A DNA stretch of 64,000 nucleotides, taken from contig CM055097.1 in NCBI GenBank assembly GCA_029204225.1, positions 9,907,184 through 9,971,183 of the forward strand, written 5' to 3'. Positions 36,145 to 47,402 of this stretch are shown here, in pieces (positions within the stretch are counted from its first letter, which is position 1; each line of letters starts with the position of its first letter). Source of the stretch: Diphasiastrum complanatum (taxonomy: Eukaryota > Streptophyta > Lycopodiopsida > Lycopodiales > Lycopodiaceae). The notes under the pieces are model-generated. The model saw nothing but the letters and a program-made list of their open reading frames with translations. It was not told where the DNA came from and did no database searches. The position numbers and the translations under genes were made by a program.

Positions 36145-39100
36145 TGGGTTTTACAAACACAATCACAAATAAAGCATCACGTGTGAAACAAGTAGGCAAC
36201 AGATGATGAACATCAAGTAACGCCCAACTTAGAACATTGTATGAACATCAATAAGAGTCGGGAACTCCTACAAAGAATTCTAAACCTCCATATCAGGTTA
36301 GTCAGTCAGAGCTGATGTCGGTGGTGGTGATGCCCTGGCTCTGCATCTGCATGTGCCACTGCCCTGCCTCTGCCTCTCTCCCAAGCCTGGAGCCTAATCA
36401 TCTTCTTGTTTTGAAAGTCTTGGTTCAGCCGTGTTTGATATCCAGAACCCATATAAAAATGATAATTTGATTTTTCTTTTACATATATTATATATTATAT
36501 CACAGTTGCAGCGGATCGCGATCCGGAACAAAAACGTTCCGGATAGCCAGCGTTCCGGGACCAGAAACGCAGTCCCGGAACTCTGGAAAAAAAAGGCAAA
36601 TTTTTTTATGTGGGCCGCGAGCAGGTAGTCCACGGCCCATATAAAAAAATTTGCTTTGTTGGAGTTAGAGAGTGAGAGAGAGTGATGGTGCGGGGGTGAT
36701 GGTGGATTGTGGCTACCTTGGAGCATTGTTCAGTGCATGATCAGCACGGTGGCAACGACGAGGTGGTGGCATTTCTCTCCAAAACGATTTTAGGTAAGTT
36801 TTGGCTTCACATCTTGGAAGGTCATGGAATGAGCTATAAGCAACGTAATGAAGTGGTTTTTGGTTTCAATTCATCTGAATTGAACCCCACAGACATGCTC
36901 ATGCTGTTAGTTTTCCCCATTATTGCTTGTAGCAAAAGATATGAATCTCATGCCCCTTTTCCATGTGTTTTTGGCTCTTTTTGTAAAATGTCATGTAGTC
37001 ATCCGCGATTGAGGTGCAGATTGAGGCTAAATTGTGTTTTTTCATGCCCACAAACATGCTTGCGCTATTAGTTTCGGCTGTTGTCGCTTGTAGAGAAAGT
37101 TTTCAATGGCAAGCCGAAATCACATGTTTTTTAGGGTTTGGGGTTTAGGGATCTTGAAGGCATGCAATTGAGTTGCAGTCTAAAGCTGCATTGTGTTTCT
37201 TCATTTCCATAGAAATGCCTAGGATGCTTGTTTTGCAGTTCAAGGTCCAAGACACATTTTGCAACTTGAACCTGTTGTCGATGCAACAAAATAGCAGTTT
37301 TTTTCCGATGTTGGGTTTAGGGTTGTTGTAAGCAATTGAATGTTGTGAATGCATATGTGGAATCCGAACGTTGTTGCTACCTACGGAATGTACTGACATG
37401 TGATTGTTTACTTCCTCTTTTGCAGGCCTGACACATTGACAGATTCACACGATCTGATACATTGACAGATTCACACGATGCCGGTCCTTGGTAGAGGTAT
37501 TTGGTCAAAGGTTGAGTTGACAGAGGGGGATGTGGCTACGCGCCAGGGATCTGGTGCCCGCAGATGGAGATGCCTGCATTGTGGTGGCGTCTTTACTGGT
37601 TCTATTACCAGGGTCAGGGCCCACTTGCTACGACTCACCAGGCCAGATGGGCATATCCATTTGCCCTCACATATCAAATGCAGAGATGGAGAGATTGATG
37701 GACACATACGAGCCCGACGGTACATCTATTGAGCCACTGAGACCATCTCAGACCGCTGTTCACAGGTCAGTGGTAGGAGCAGGGACTAGAGCAGGTTCAG
37801 GACATATTGCAGGTGCAGGGTCCAGTGTAGGTGAAGGGCCTGGACCAGATGCAGAGGCAGGGCCTAGTCACATGGGGGGAGGGGATGTTCCTAGAGCTAC
37901 CAGCACACATGCAGCCTCTCGTCCTGTTGTTCCTTCAGCAGCAGGTCCCTCTCGTCCATCGTCATCATCAGCTGCTGATGCACCATTTACAGAGCCAGAT
38001 CTTGCCACGGGGGTGCGCAGAAATCTAGCATGCGATGCTCCACAGTCAGACACACCTTCAATGCGCCCATCTATTGCTTTTGGCGGGCGTTCCAGACCGA
38101 GAGAGCCCTTTGTGCAGCAGAGAGGGGGGTTAGGGCTAGGCAGCAGACCTTGGACCAAGGTGGGTGGCACAGCATCATGCCCTGTGTACTCGACGGATTG
38201 GCCAGCTCTTCTATGAGAGTGGCATTCCTTTTGTTGTTGCTGACACTTGGATCTTTAGGTACACTTGCCTTCAAATCGCAGCAGATGATTCCTCATGGAG
38301 GCCTCTGTTAGAAGTAATAAATGATAATGATAGTTTCCCATAGGTTACTTTGACCCAAAAGGTCGAGACTTGTGTAACCATGGGTTAGGTTTATTATTTA
38401 GACCATGTTAAGTCAGTTTTAGTTGAGTTGGACCCAATTTTGGTCCAGTAGTAATTCGTGGGTCCAAGTAAAGTCTAATTATGTTAAGGGACCCTATCTT
38501 GACTTTTGGGGGTGCCCTATAATCAGTAGTGGGTCTTGGAAGGTTCTAGAACTTAGAGTTTGGAAGATTCTAGGCCCTTGGAAGGCCTATTTATATATAC
38601 TCTTTGTTCATTTGTAATTCATTCCCTTTCAAGCATTGCTACTACTTTCTCTCTCCTTGAGGGCGCCTAACCCTCTCCCTCTTCTTCTTCTTCCTCTTTT
38701 TCTTCTTCTTGTATATGGAGATTGAATGTTAGAAGGATCTTGGCACTTTGATTTCCTACAGCCTCCGAGGAGAGAGGCATTGCGCACGACCATGCTACGA
38801 CAGGAGGAGGAGACCATCACACGGGAGCTGAGCTCCATTCGCACAGTGTGGCAGATGTAAATATTCTTTGCTACTCTGTACCATTGCATTTGTTTCACTC
38901 TGCAAAGTACCAAAGTGTTTGCATTGTGCATATGTCTAAGAAATGTTATTTTTTTGCAGCTATGGATGCTCGATATTGAGCGATGGATGGACTGACACTC
39001 GTCGACGATCTGTCATCAATATCCTAGTATCTTGCCTGCTTGGCACAGTCTTCCTACGAGGCGTGGATGCTACTCGAGCTGGTGGAGCCATCACGGCCGG

Positions 39101-42100
39101 GTTCATCTATGAGGCAGATGTAGATGTAGTGCAGGAGATTGGAGCAGATCACATGGTTCAAGTTGTCACGGACAATGCCACGAACTATAGACAAATGGGA
39201 GAGATGGTGACGAGGGAGCACCCCAGTATTGTGTGGACCCCGTGTGCTGCACATTGCATCGACCTTCTCATTCATGACATGGTCGCAGTTCCATGGGTTC
39301 GTGAGGTACAATTTTCGTCACTTTGTAAAGCCTTTTTCACTTGTCAGTTGTTCTACGCCCCTAACCTCTTTCAGCTTCCAACGGATTTTTGTTTAATGTT
39401 TTTCTTGCAGCTCACCTCTCAGGCCATGCGTGTCGTGAACTTCATCACCAGGAAAAGGCGCGTGTTGGCATTGTTCTGTACCTTCTCGCGGTTGGACCTG
39501 AACCAGCGCCCACTCACTTTGCCTACATTTTCCTGGTTCTCGAGCGACTGTGTGTCTCACGAGATCATTTGCGGAGGATGGCATCCAGTGAGGCATTTGA
39601 TGAGTTCAGGAATCATCGCACGACAGAGGCAGTGTTTTTCCAGGCCATAGTCTTTGGAGATGACTTCTAGACACGGCCGGGTGAGATTGTAGAGGTTCTT
39701 CGACCTGTCTTCTATGTGCTGCGCCTAGTAGACAGAGAGGGGTGCACTCTCGGTCTCATATACAAGCATCGGCGAGGCACTTCAGAGATTTGACTTGGAG
39801 GAGGATAGGTACTACTCCTCCCACTTTCCTTTCGTTTCAGTTTCACTTTGCTTTCGTGCTTTCAAAGCTGACTATTGTGGCGCTCTACCAAACGTCCTGG
39901 CGACATGGAGCTCCACCGAGGATGGGTGGAGTACACTGAGCGTGTATGGCCCGACGCAGATACTGCAAATATTGTTGCCAATCTACTTGTTTATATTAGC
40001 ATAGGCTTTGGTGTGTGGCCTAACACATGTTCTATTTCTTTTGCCAACGGGCCCGACTCTGAGGAACATAGAGCGAGATATGGTGAAGTTCGAGCGGGGC
40101 ATGTATCCTTTTGATCGAGAGCAGTGTAAGCTAAGAGATGACCAATTGGCGCCTGTGACATGGTGGAGCTTTCATGGCCGCAATACGCCTGACCTTCAGC
40201 GATTGGCAGAGAGAGTCCTCGCACAGGATTGTTCGGCTTCCGCCTATGAGCGGAACTGGAGCATGTGGGCCAGCTATCACACGAAGAAGAGAAACAGACT
40301 CTCCATTGAGCAGTGCAGGCGGTTGGTGTTCGTGAACACCAACAGACGCATGCTGAGACGCACACGCACGCAGGGTGACCGCTTGATCGAGGTGAGTTAG
40401 TTAGTGACTTACTTGGTATTGCTTGATGTACTTGCGTTTCAAAGATACTTATCTGACAAATGGATAAGTTTGCTAACCATGCCTGTTTGTTTTTGCAGGA
40501 TGATGATATCCCTTGTGAGTTGCACAGGCAGGCAAATGCAGAGGCATGGTCTACGTGACGCCACAGGAGAGCAGCTCGACATCAGGAGATAGGAGAGGAG
40601 GGAGATGATGAGTTGTCGGGGGGTGGAGAGGCATTTGGGCCTAGGTACGAGGAGTGGATGGAGAAGGGGGGTACAAAGGCAGAGGATGAGGGTGAGCATG
40701 GGGGGGGGACATACAGCACTTATTCATAGACCCCAATGCTGAGACACAAGAGGAGCCAGTCGTTCCTGCACCCTGGCCCAACTTGTCCAGTGTCCAGATC
40801 GCAAGACACAGTGTGCCTTGCTTTTTTTCTTAGGGCGAGACGTTCCAAGGGGGGGAGTGGGTTGGGGGCATTGTTTGTAGAGAGGACTGGACTATCACAT
40901 GCAGTTGAGGGACAGATCGGCTCTGAGTTTATAGGGCCTTCCCACAGTTGAGAGGTAGAGGGAGCGGCAGAGGAGGAGCGGTTGGAGCCAACCAAGAGGG
41001 GGCAGGAGGGAGAGAGAGGGGGAGAGGGGGAGGTAGGGGATAGGATGGAGGCAGAAGCAGAGGCAGAGGCAGAGGAGGAGGCAGAGACTCACCACGACTC
41101 ATGATACAATCAGCGTCATCCTGGTGGGTAGAAAATCACTTAATGGCCCAACACTGGACGACATTGGTCTTGAAAATGTTGGCAAACTAGATAAATGAAC
41201 TGCTCTCAAAAACCCTTTCATTTGATACCCATATTGGCACTAAAAAAATTTCCAAAAAGAAAAACCGCGTTCCAGGAAACCCTAATGGGAATTCCTAGAA
41301 CGCGTTTCGGAACGTGGCTTGCAACTATATATTTTTGATTAATTTGGTATCATCTGTTTGAGGTGTTTTTATGCCATTAAATTGAAATTTTTTAAAATTT
41401 GCGAACACATTTAAAAACCAATCAAAACAGTCGAAAACCAAAATGAATTGTCAGATTTGCGAATGGTCCAAATCAACTACAAAATTACGACACTTTAGAA
41501 GACATTTGTCAAAAAAATTCTCTTCGGGGGCGTTGTCCCATACCCCCGCCGCGGCGACACAAGTAGGGGTGCAAGCCCCCCTATACTTTAACACTTGATG
41601 GTCAGTAACTATGGTAAACTGGGAGCCATACAAATAATGTCTCCAAACTTTCAGGGCATGAATCACAGCAAAAAGCTCCTTGTCATAGGTGGAATACCGC
41701 CTTTGAGCAGGATATAACTTCTTGCTTTCAAAAGCAACCGGTCTACCATCTTGATATAGGACTGCACCTATAGCATTATTCACTGGCATCCGTTTCAAGC
41801 ACATACGGCTTGTTAGGATCCACTATGTGTAGAATAGGTGTTGTAGTTACACAGTATTTGAGGTTCTCAAAACTCTGATTCATCTCTTCAGCCCAAGTAA
41901 CTGGAGGACTGAATTTACTGTGTCGGCTAACTCTCTTAGCCCCTTTGAGGACATTTGTCAAGGCCAATGCAATTAATGCATAGTGCAAGATAAATCTATG
42001 AAAAAACCCCGTAAAGCCCAAAAAAGACTTAACATCACGGATGGTCTTAGGGATAGGCCATTCCCATACCTGTCGGACTTTATTTGGGTCAATTTCCAAC

Positions 42101-45100
42101 CCATGGTCCGAAATAATGTGACCAAGGTAAAACAACCTCTTCTAGAAGAATACACATTTGGACTCCTTGGCAAAAAGCTTCTCCTATCTAAGTAACTATA
42201 AGACAGTCCTGAGATGCTCCTCATGCTCCTCCAAAGTCTTACTATAGATGAGAATATCATCTAAGTACACTATCACGAACTTCCCCAGATATGGACGAAG
42301 AAGGTAGTTCATCATCTGTTGGAAGGTCGCTGGAGCATTTGTCAAGCCAAATGGTAGAACCAGAAACTCATAATGGCCGTACCTAGTTCTAGACCCGGTT
42401 TTTTCTACATCCTCAGACTTTATGCGAATCTGATGATACCTTGATCTCAGATCGATTTTGGTGAGGTACTTTGCACCATGTAATTGATCAACCAGCTCAT
42501 CCATTCGCGGTAAAGGATAACGGTTTTTAATCGTTAACTTATTCAACTTTTTAAAGTCCACACAAAGACGAGTACCTCCGTCTTTTTATCAACAAGGAGC
42601 ACAGGTGCTCCCCAAGGAGATTTACTAGGCCTTACATGGCCCATCTTAAGGTAATTTTGCAGTTGCCTATAAACCTCATCCTCTTCAGATGAATCGTGCA
42701 TGGAGAAGTGCGAATTCCATCGATCCAACCACTGCAAGATTGCTTCCAGGGTTCTATCCTTCTTTTCCCCAGCAAAAACTTCAAGAGTGAACAAGGGTTG
42801 ATGCACCAGTTGCCGTAGCTGCGTCAACTCCTTCGGTTCCTGTTGATCCCGACTGTGTTTGGATTGCATATCAACAATCTATTGCTGTAGATTGTTAATT
42901 GCAAACAACATAGCATCAGGATCTAAGGTAGAGGTAGATACAGTAACCTCTTTAGCAGGGGACATAGGCTGTGTACTAGGATTAGGATCCATCTTACAAG
43001 AGTAAAGAGGTGAATTAAGAAAGAAGATGTAAGATCAAAAATAGCTCAAGGTAAATAGATACAATCTCAGATCTGTTGGCTCGTCCTTTCCCAAATGGTA
43101 TTGCCCATGGCTGCCAAAAGGATTTGAAGATTACAAAGAGAGAGATGCACCACCACCTCCACCTCTACAACTCATGAGAACAAGCATAGGAGAGGTGTGC
43201 CTCCCACTCCATGCTTGCTTCAGATCTGCCATGTGGCTTTGCCTTGCCACATAGGCTTCCACCTAATCACTTTAATCATTTCCCTGCCTTCTACCAACTG
43301 GCTGCCAGGTCACTCCCCCCCCCCCCCCCCCCCCCCCCTCCGCTGGATTTCATTCTGGACAGACCCTGCAAAAAGCCTTCATCGCTGTTTTCCAGCGGGC
43401 TTTAGCCAAAAACTACCTTTTCCAGCTATGTGGCCCGCGAAACAGTCCACTCAAAGCGAGCGGAACCACAATCCGCTAAAATCTGCCACCTGTCCAGGTC
43501 TGGACAGTGCCATGTGGCAGCGTTTGGAAGGGTTCAAATTGCAAGTTTTCTTTAAAAAAACCATCGTTGAAAAAATGTCCATCGCTGGACAGTTAACAAA
43601 AAAGTATTTTTTTAACGCTGGGGGGCCCTCCTAAACACAGACCCGCTATCTTGGATCTGAGCGGAATTAAGATCCGCTCCCTCCTGCCACCTGTCCGGGT
43701 CTGGACAGTGCCACGTGGCAGTGTAGTAAGGGCCCAACTGCTTTTTTTTTTTATAAACTCAAAAACAGCAAGAAGAATAACACTTAGATGTGCATAAAAA
43801 ACACATTTCTAGACCGTTTTGAATTCCGTAAAAAGCAACGTAAATTACAAGAAATCTACTACGGATCAACGCACCTGCTTTCAGCATGCAGTGGCTCTGA
43901 TACCATATGTTATAACTCTACTTACTGCAAACCTTCAGGTGCCGGTTAACCACAAGAGACCGAACGATTCACATTCCACCCCGCCGTAGGACCTAATCCG
44001 GGTCCACCCTCCGAGCCTTGGCCTGTGACCGTATCAAGCGGGATCCGACTTCCATCCTAGACGGCGTCCCATACCACCGCCTAGGCTCTCAGCCATCTCC
44101 TGCCTCAAGCTAGCATACATCCTAGCCGTGCACACGCTCTCCATCCACCTCCTCCTAGGTAGACAGAATGCATGGCAAATGAGTCCTCCTCCCCTTGTAT
44201 ACCTCCAAGGAGAGAGACTCCAAGCCATGTGCACACCTAGATAATGACACGTGGCAACCATGCAGGTTCACGAGTAACCGGTCAAGTCTACAGGCCCAGT
44301 CATCGTTCAGTCTCAAATTTAGGGCTGGGACCCAAGGGAGTTGGGTCCCTAACACATACATTCATCTTCTACTACAGGGGACCTTGTTGATTTTTATATT
44401 ATTCTTCATGGAGACACACAAGAGCCCGGAGCGAGGACTTCCTTCTTTTCCTAGATACAAATGGGACTCAATATTCCGACGAGAGACTAGATCCGCCAGT
44501 GGCCGAGGTTCAGGTGGGGTCGCATGCTTGTACAAGAGGCACATGCCTATAACCTCTCTCCTAGGAGTTGCCCATGAGGAATCTGTTGTTGCCAATTGAC
44601 GCATCGTCTCTCTGAAGACATGCGTGTCAACAATGGCGAATGGAATGGCAGCCTCGTAAAAAAACTGCACCACCGCTCTCGTGCTAGCCTTGTGTTGCTG
44701 CCTCTGCCACCCTCTGTCCAGTGTAGTCTGTTGTGCCCTCGGCCTGACATGTCTCTGTAGTGCGTGTGTTGGCGGTCGAGGTCTAACAAGCCCTGTGGTG
44801 GTATGAGATGGGGAATCTGGGGGTGCATCTGTTGATGGCATGTGTCTCTCTCCCCACCCATGCTAGGCCCTGCATCTGGGGGTGTGACAGAAGCAACAAA
44901 GGATGTTGATGGTCGCGAGGGCTCTAATGGAGTGGCGGAAGGCCCAGGTGCTCCTGCACATGCGACAGGCACCAAGTAACTGTCATGGGTAGGTGGTGCT
45001 AGCATCCCTCTGTGACTAGGCCCTGCACCTATATCCCCTCTGTGGCTAGGCCCTCCACCTGTATCCCCTGCATGGCTAGGCCTTGCACCCAAGATCTGTG

Positions 45101-47402
45101 AGCTCTGCCCTCTCTACTAGAAAAGCTCTGTGCCGGTCTCAGTGGATGGCTGGTTGACCCATCATGGTCGTATGTCTCTCGTAGCCTCGCTACCTCAGCA
45201 TCTGTAATGGAGCTGCATACTACTATACCCATGCCCCGCCCATCTGGCCTGGTCAATCGTAACAAATGGGCCCTGACCCTAGTGAGTGACCTGGTGAACT
45301 CTAGACCACAATGGTAGCATCTCCATCTGCGGGCACCTGAACCATGGGACATAGCCACATCCCCCTATATGAGGTCAACCTCAGCCACATCCCCCTGTAT
45401 GAGGTCAACCATAGCCACATCCCCCTGTATGAGGTCAACCTCTGCCCACATGCCCCTGCCAACAATCGGCATAGTGTCAACGTGACCAAATCAGCTACCG
45501 TGATCGCTCAAAGCCCTGCAAAACATACACAAGCCATGCAAAGATTCAGCACATTGCAAGTTAGGGCTAAACTGATGCAGAACAACAAAGATTCACAAAC
45601 TAGGGCTAAACTAATGCGAAAATGAGCATGACACACAGAAAACCCTAAATTTGTGCCGTATGGGCCAGACGAGAGTTCCAGCACCTTTGTGCACATTGAA
45701 AAACATAGTCTAGCATCTTACGACTCATCGATCAGACAAATACATCTCATTTCACAAATTAGGACTAAAAAGACACCAAAAAGCAAGCTTGACATTCATA
45801 GATTGATCTACATGCACTATAGGCATAAACCAACATTCCTGGCATTCTTGTAGGCATTTAGAAACATAGTGTGGCATCTAACGGCACCTCAATCAGACAT
45901 CTATAGCCAATTTCACAAATAGGGCCAATAAAAGCACCAAAACATGGCACCACTCTCATAACTTCTTCTATGCGTCATAACGGCCTAAATTGAATAGATT
46001 ATTCTATGCTAAAAGACGTCATTTTTAAATATCCATGTTATGGATTGGAGAGCACCCAACATAACAAAGGAGGCATGCAATCTTCAACCTTATGACATCC
46101 ACCCACAAAATAAGGCACCTGGTTATCTATTTAGTATTTGATCTTTATAACAAGATTCCAGTTATGTGGCTCAACCAAACCCCATGATCCTACAACCAGA
46201 TTCCACAAAGCAAAGTAGTTTCACTGAGGGTCTTTCACACTACCAGCAAATCCCTTTGCTTGGCCCTTTCATTTGCCACACATTTTTAAAATCTTGGCAA
46301 GTGAGCTGACGGGCAATGGACCACCTTTGTTTCACATTTGATTGGTAAGTGTTAAATGAAGGGCCACAATATGGTTTCATGAAGGGTGCTCTAAGGTTTA
46401 TTTTCAAGCAATCACCTTTCAACTGGAAAGGTCAAAATTTAAATGCATTTCATTGAAAGGAATATCGCACATCGTGGCAAGGGCATGTTAATGTGACAGG
46501 GTGAGAGGCCCATTTTTTCTCCTAGACAAATGGGGGAGCTCTATATCAAATTTCGGACATGCCAGGCATGTAGTGTGAAATGGGCCTAAATACCATTGAC
46601 ATTGATAGGTTTAACACACCTGCTGGATATCTGTGGTAATCCATGACATCAAATCAGACACATGATATGGGCCGCTTCAAATCATCATTGCGGTCTGTGG
46701 GTAAAAGTGGAGCATGAGGAACGGTGGTTTCCCAATGCCTACGATACTATTAAATCAAAAACAGATATTTCTGCTTATTTCACAATTAACGGTTCTCAAT
46801 GTAGACGAATGTTGTATCCTTCTTAGTACCGATGGCTCCTTGTCAGATAGAGGACATAAACACATAATGTTTGCTTCTGAATCGGATTAAACATCCTATG
46901 CACTTTGCCCATCTTGCCCCATTATTGTAACCACAGCCGGATAATTCAATCCGACAAAGTAGTCCAAGACTCTTAAAAAATGCTCAAGAAATAACTTTGA
47001 ATTATGATCGTTTCCCGTTTAATAATGGAGAATCAGAATGATGATAAACAATCTGTACTTTTTCCAAAACTTGAAAAAAAATAGCACCTATTATCCCCCG
47101 TGCCTTTCAGCTCACAAAAGAAGCAGAGTGAACTTAATATTTGCCTGATTAAACTCCAATTCTCATACTGACGAAGATAAGCGATTGGAAGCAGGCAAAT
47201 TTCTAGGATGTTAGCCCAACTCACCACAAACCTTAATGGGAGCCTCAAGTTCTAGTAGATTAGGCTGAGACAAAAATATTTCCTTGGAAGTGACACATAG
47301 CTGTCTGATCTCCGCCTCCGACAACTGCACCTGCTTGCCCGGCTTGCCATTGCGAACATCCAGCAAACGCGTGATTATATCATCCAGCATCACAGGATCC
47401 AT
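33148..47402 (-). CDS. TOPP: Serine/threonine protein phosphatase PP1 catalytic subunit (TOPP-type), spliced
   Basis: Exons 47402-47225, 34720-34161, 33978-33751 and probably 33171-33148 join in frame to about 329 residues, a normal PP1 length. It removes phosphate from Ser/Thr using two metals. The metal and catalytic residues are all present: GDIHGQ (Asp61, His63), GDYVDRG (Asp89), GNHE (Asn121, His122), His170 and the AHQ His245. The [10 protein letters not shown] loop and TPPR (Thr316, matching the Cdk site of animal PP1) are also present. PP1 acts with regulatory subunits in nucleus and cytoplasm, and its sequence is extremely conserved, so identification is secure. The start [16 protein letters not shown] is typical of the plant family. 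An upstream in-frame ATG would add nine residues. Intron 1 is 12.5 kb and full of transposons. Splice sites look normal and no exon is damaged, so the gene is probably active. Splicing of the last exon is uncertain. Confidence 0.93.
33751..33978 (-). CDS. TOPP: PP1 exon 3
   Basis: Acceptor CTGCACAG at 33979. The exon encodes [20 protein letters not shown], the [10 protein letters not shown] metal/loop region, SFQILKP and the TPPR tail. The donor AAG|GTAGAA follows at 33750. Confidence 0.9.
34161..34720 (-). CDS. TOPP: PP1 exon 2 (catalytic core)
   Basis: Acceptor CAATCAG at 34721; donor CAG|GTGCCC at 34160. The 560 bases carry the [24 protein letters not shown] and ICRAHQ motifs with no interruptions. 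The Gly of GDIHG is split between exons 1 and 2. Confidence 0.95.
36106..36141. repeat. (AG)n microsatellite
   Basis: About 18 AG units within PP1 intron 1. Confidence 0.9.
37478..40558 (+). pseudogene. hAT-family transposase (BED finger, DUF659, dimerisation domain), degenerate
   Basis: Starts [20 protein letters not shown], then a BED-type finger ([10 protein letters not shown] ... HLLRL), a Gly/Pro/Ser linker, and [16 protein letters not shown] with DDSSWRP at 38.2-38.3 kb. After the solo LTR and an intron (38860-38959) comes the DUF659 core [16 protein letters not shown] ... VVTDNATNY ... [12 protein letters not shown] (38960-39305). A further intron (39306-39410) precedes [12 protein letters not shown] and [12 protein letters not shown]. 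The hAT dimerisation region near the end has [20 protein letters not shown] (about 40.15 kb) and [12 protein letters not shown]. Frameshifts near 37.65 kb and 38.18 kb, the solo LTR at 38306-38760 and a stop at about 39670 disable it. The family cuts and moves hAT elements. Confidence 0.85.
38306..38760. mobile_element. Solo LTR inserted in the hAT transposase exon
   Basis: 455 bp starting TGTTAGAAG and ending TTTCCTACA, flanked by perfect 5-bp duplications GCCTC (38301-38305 and 38761-38765). It contains a TATA-like TTTATATATAC (about 38590) and a CT-rich 3' part, and no coding capacity. The hAT frame before it (DDSSWRP) resumes after the second GCCTC and runs to a GT donor at 38860, confirming an insertion into an exon. 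The rest of the element was presumably lost by LTR-LTR recombination. Confidence 0.9.
40559..41240 (+). other. hAT 3' region, low complexity
   Basis: G/A-rich sequence after the last hAT homology, with imperfect GAGGCAGA repeats near 41.05 kb. No separate gene is supported. Confidence 0.45.
41580..42993 (-). pseudogene. Gypsy gag-RT-RNase H fusion remnant
   Basis: ATG 42993 opens [16 protein letters not shown]. After a stop (TAG near 42880), an acidic stretch ([18 protein letters not shown]) is followed directly by RT ([49 protein letters not shown] at about 42.26 kb) and the RT thumb ([20 protein letters not shown]). RNase H has [18 protein letters not shown] and TDHQVLK. The rest of gag, the nucleocapsid and the protease are missing, an internal deletion. 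A frameshift lies at about 42.57 kb and breaks at about 42.19 and 41.80 kb. Sequence past 41580 is unrelated and GC-rich. It is non-functional. Confidence 0.85.
42994..43894 (-). other. Gypsy leader with poly-C tract and short direct repeats
   Basis: Untranslated region between gag start and primer site. It has a C24 run (43315-43338), and a 38-bp repeat (CTGCCACCTGTCC...GTGGCAG) at 43483-43520 and 43684-43721. Confidence 0.6.
43893..43905 (-). other. Gypsy primer-binding site (tRNA-iMet)
   Basis: On minus, TGGTATCAGAGCC lies two bases inside the LTR end TTATAACA. Confidence 0.85.
43908..44354 (-). repeat. Gypsy 5' LTR
   Basis: 447 bp with TGTTA...TAACA ends, adjoining the primer site. It is the only LTR of this element in the window. 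Confidence 0.8.
44355..45472 (-). pseudogene. Second hAT transposase gene, 5' part only
   Basis: Begins [14 protein letters not shown] at 45472, followed by three copies of a 10-residue repeat, then the BED finger [20 protein letters not shown] with HLLRL. Next are [12 protein letters not shown], a variable Gly/Pro/Ser linker, and [17 protein letters not shown] with [10 protein letters not shown] at about 44.6 kb. The order matches the hAT gene at 37478. The frame changes within the linker, there is a stop in the third repeat unit, and the homology ends at about 44.56 kb, so DUF659 and dimerisation domains are missing. Sequence 44355-44560 is unassigned. The gypsy LTR abuts it. Confidence 0.75.
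45351..45440 (-). repeat. 30-bp tandem repeat (3 units) coding a 10-residue motif before the BED finger
   Basis: Units 45351-45380, 45381-45410 and 45411-45440 differ at one or two positions each and stay in frame, giving [10 protein letters not shown]-type repeats. The first hAT gene has a single unit ([10 protein letters not shown]). Confidence 0.9.
45473..47218. other. Remaining PP1 intron 1 sequence
   Basis: The first few hundred bases resemble the untranslated 5' region of the hAT gene (repeated TTAGGGCTAAACT words near 45.56 and 45.60 kb). Nothing else is recognisable. Confidence 0.4.
47225..47402 (-). CDS. TOPP: PP1 exon 1
   Basis: Encodes residues 1-59 plus one base: [20 protein letters not shown], then the conserved [11 protein letters not shown] and [12 protein letters not shown]. 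The donor G|GTGAGT follows at 47224. It joins exon 2 in the correct phase. Confidence 0.92.

Larger units (their letters stand above)
36504..41326 (+). mobile_element. hAT DNA transposon (probable boundaries)
   Basis: The hAT transposase gene is flanked by AGTTGCA (36504-36510) and its complement TGCAACT (41320-41326). Inside both ends lie clusters of GTTCCG/CGGAAC words, which suggests short terminal repeats with sub-terminal motifs. An exact 8-bp target duplication is not clear because both flanks are AT-rich. It lies in PP1 intron 1, opposite to the gene's direction. Confidence 0.55.
41580..44354 (-). mobile_element. Ty3/gypsy deletion derivative (5' LTR, leader, gag start fused to RT/RNase H)
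   Basis: A minus-strand element with 5' LTR at 43908-44354, a primer site, a leader of about 0.9 kb, a gag start at 42993, then reverse transcriptase without an intervening knuckle or protease. It is truncated at about 41580 in RNase H. No 3' LTR is found. It lies between the hAT element and the second hAT fragment in PP1 intron 1. Confidence 0.8.
34721..47224 (-). other. PP1 intron 1 (about 12.5 kb, transposon-filled)
   Basis: Donor GTGAGT at 47224 and acceptor CAG at 34721. It holds a hAT element with a solo LTR, a gypsy deletion derivative and part of a second hAT gene. The stretches 34722-36500 and 45480-47224 contain no gene I can support, apart from an (AG)n run at about 36107-36141. 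Confidence 0.9.

Noticed and set aside
37530-38216. Independent secreted or structural Gly/Pro-rich protein
   Set aside because: It is the frame-shifted linker of the hAT transposase, continuing from the BED finger at 37478.
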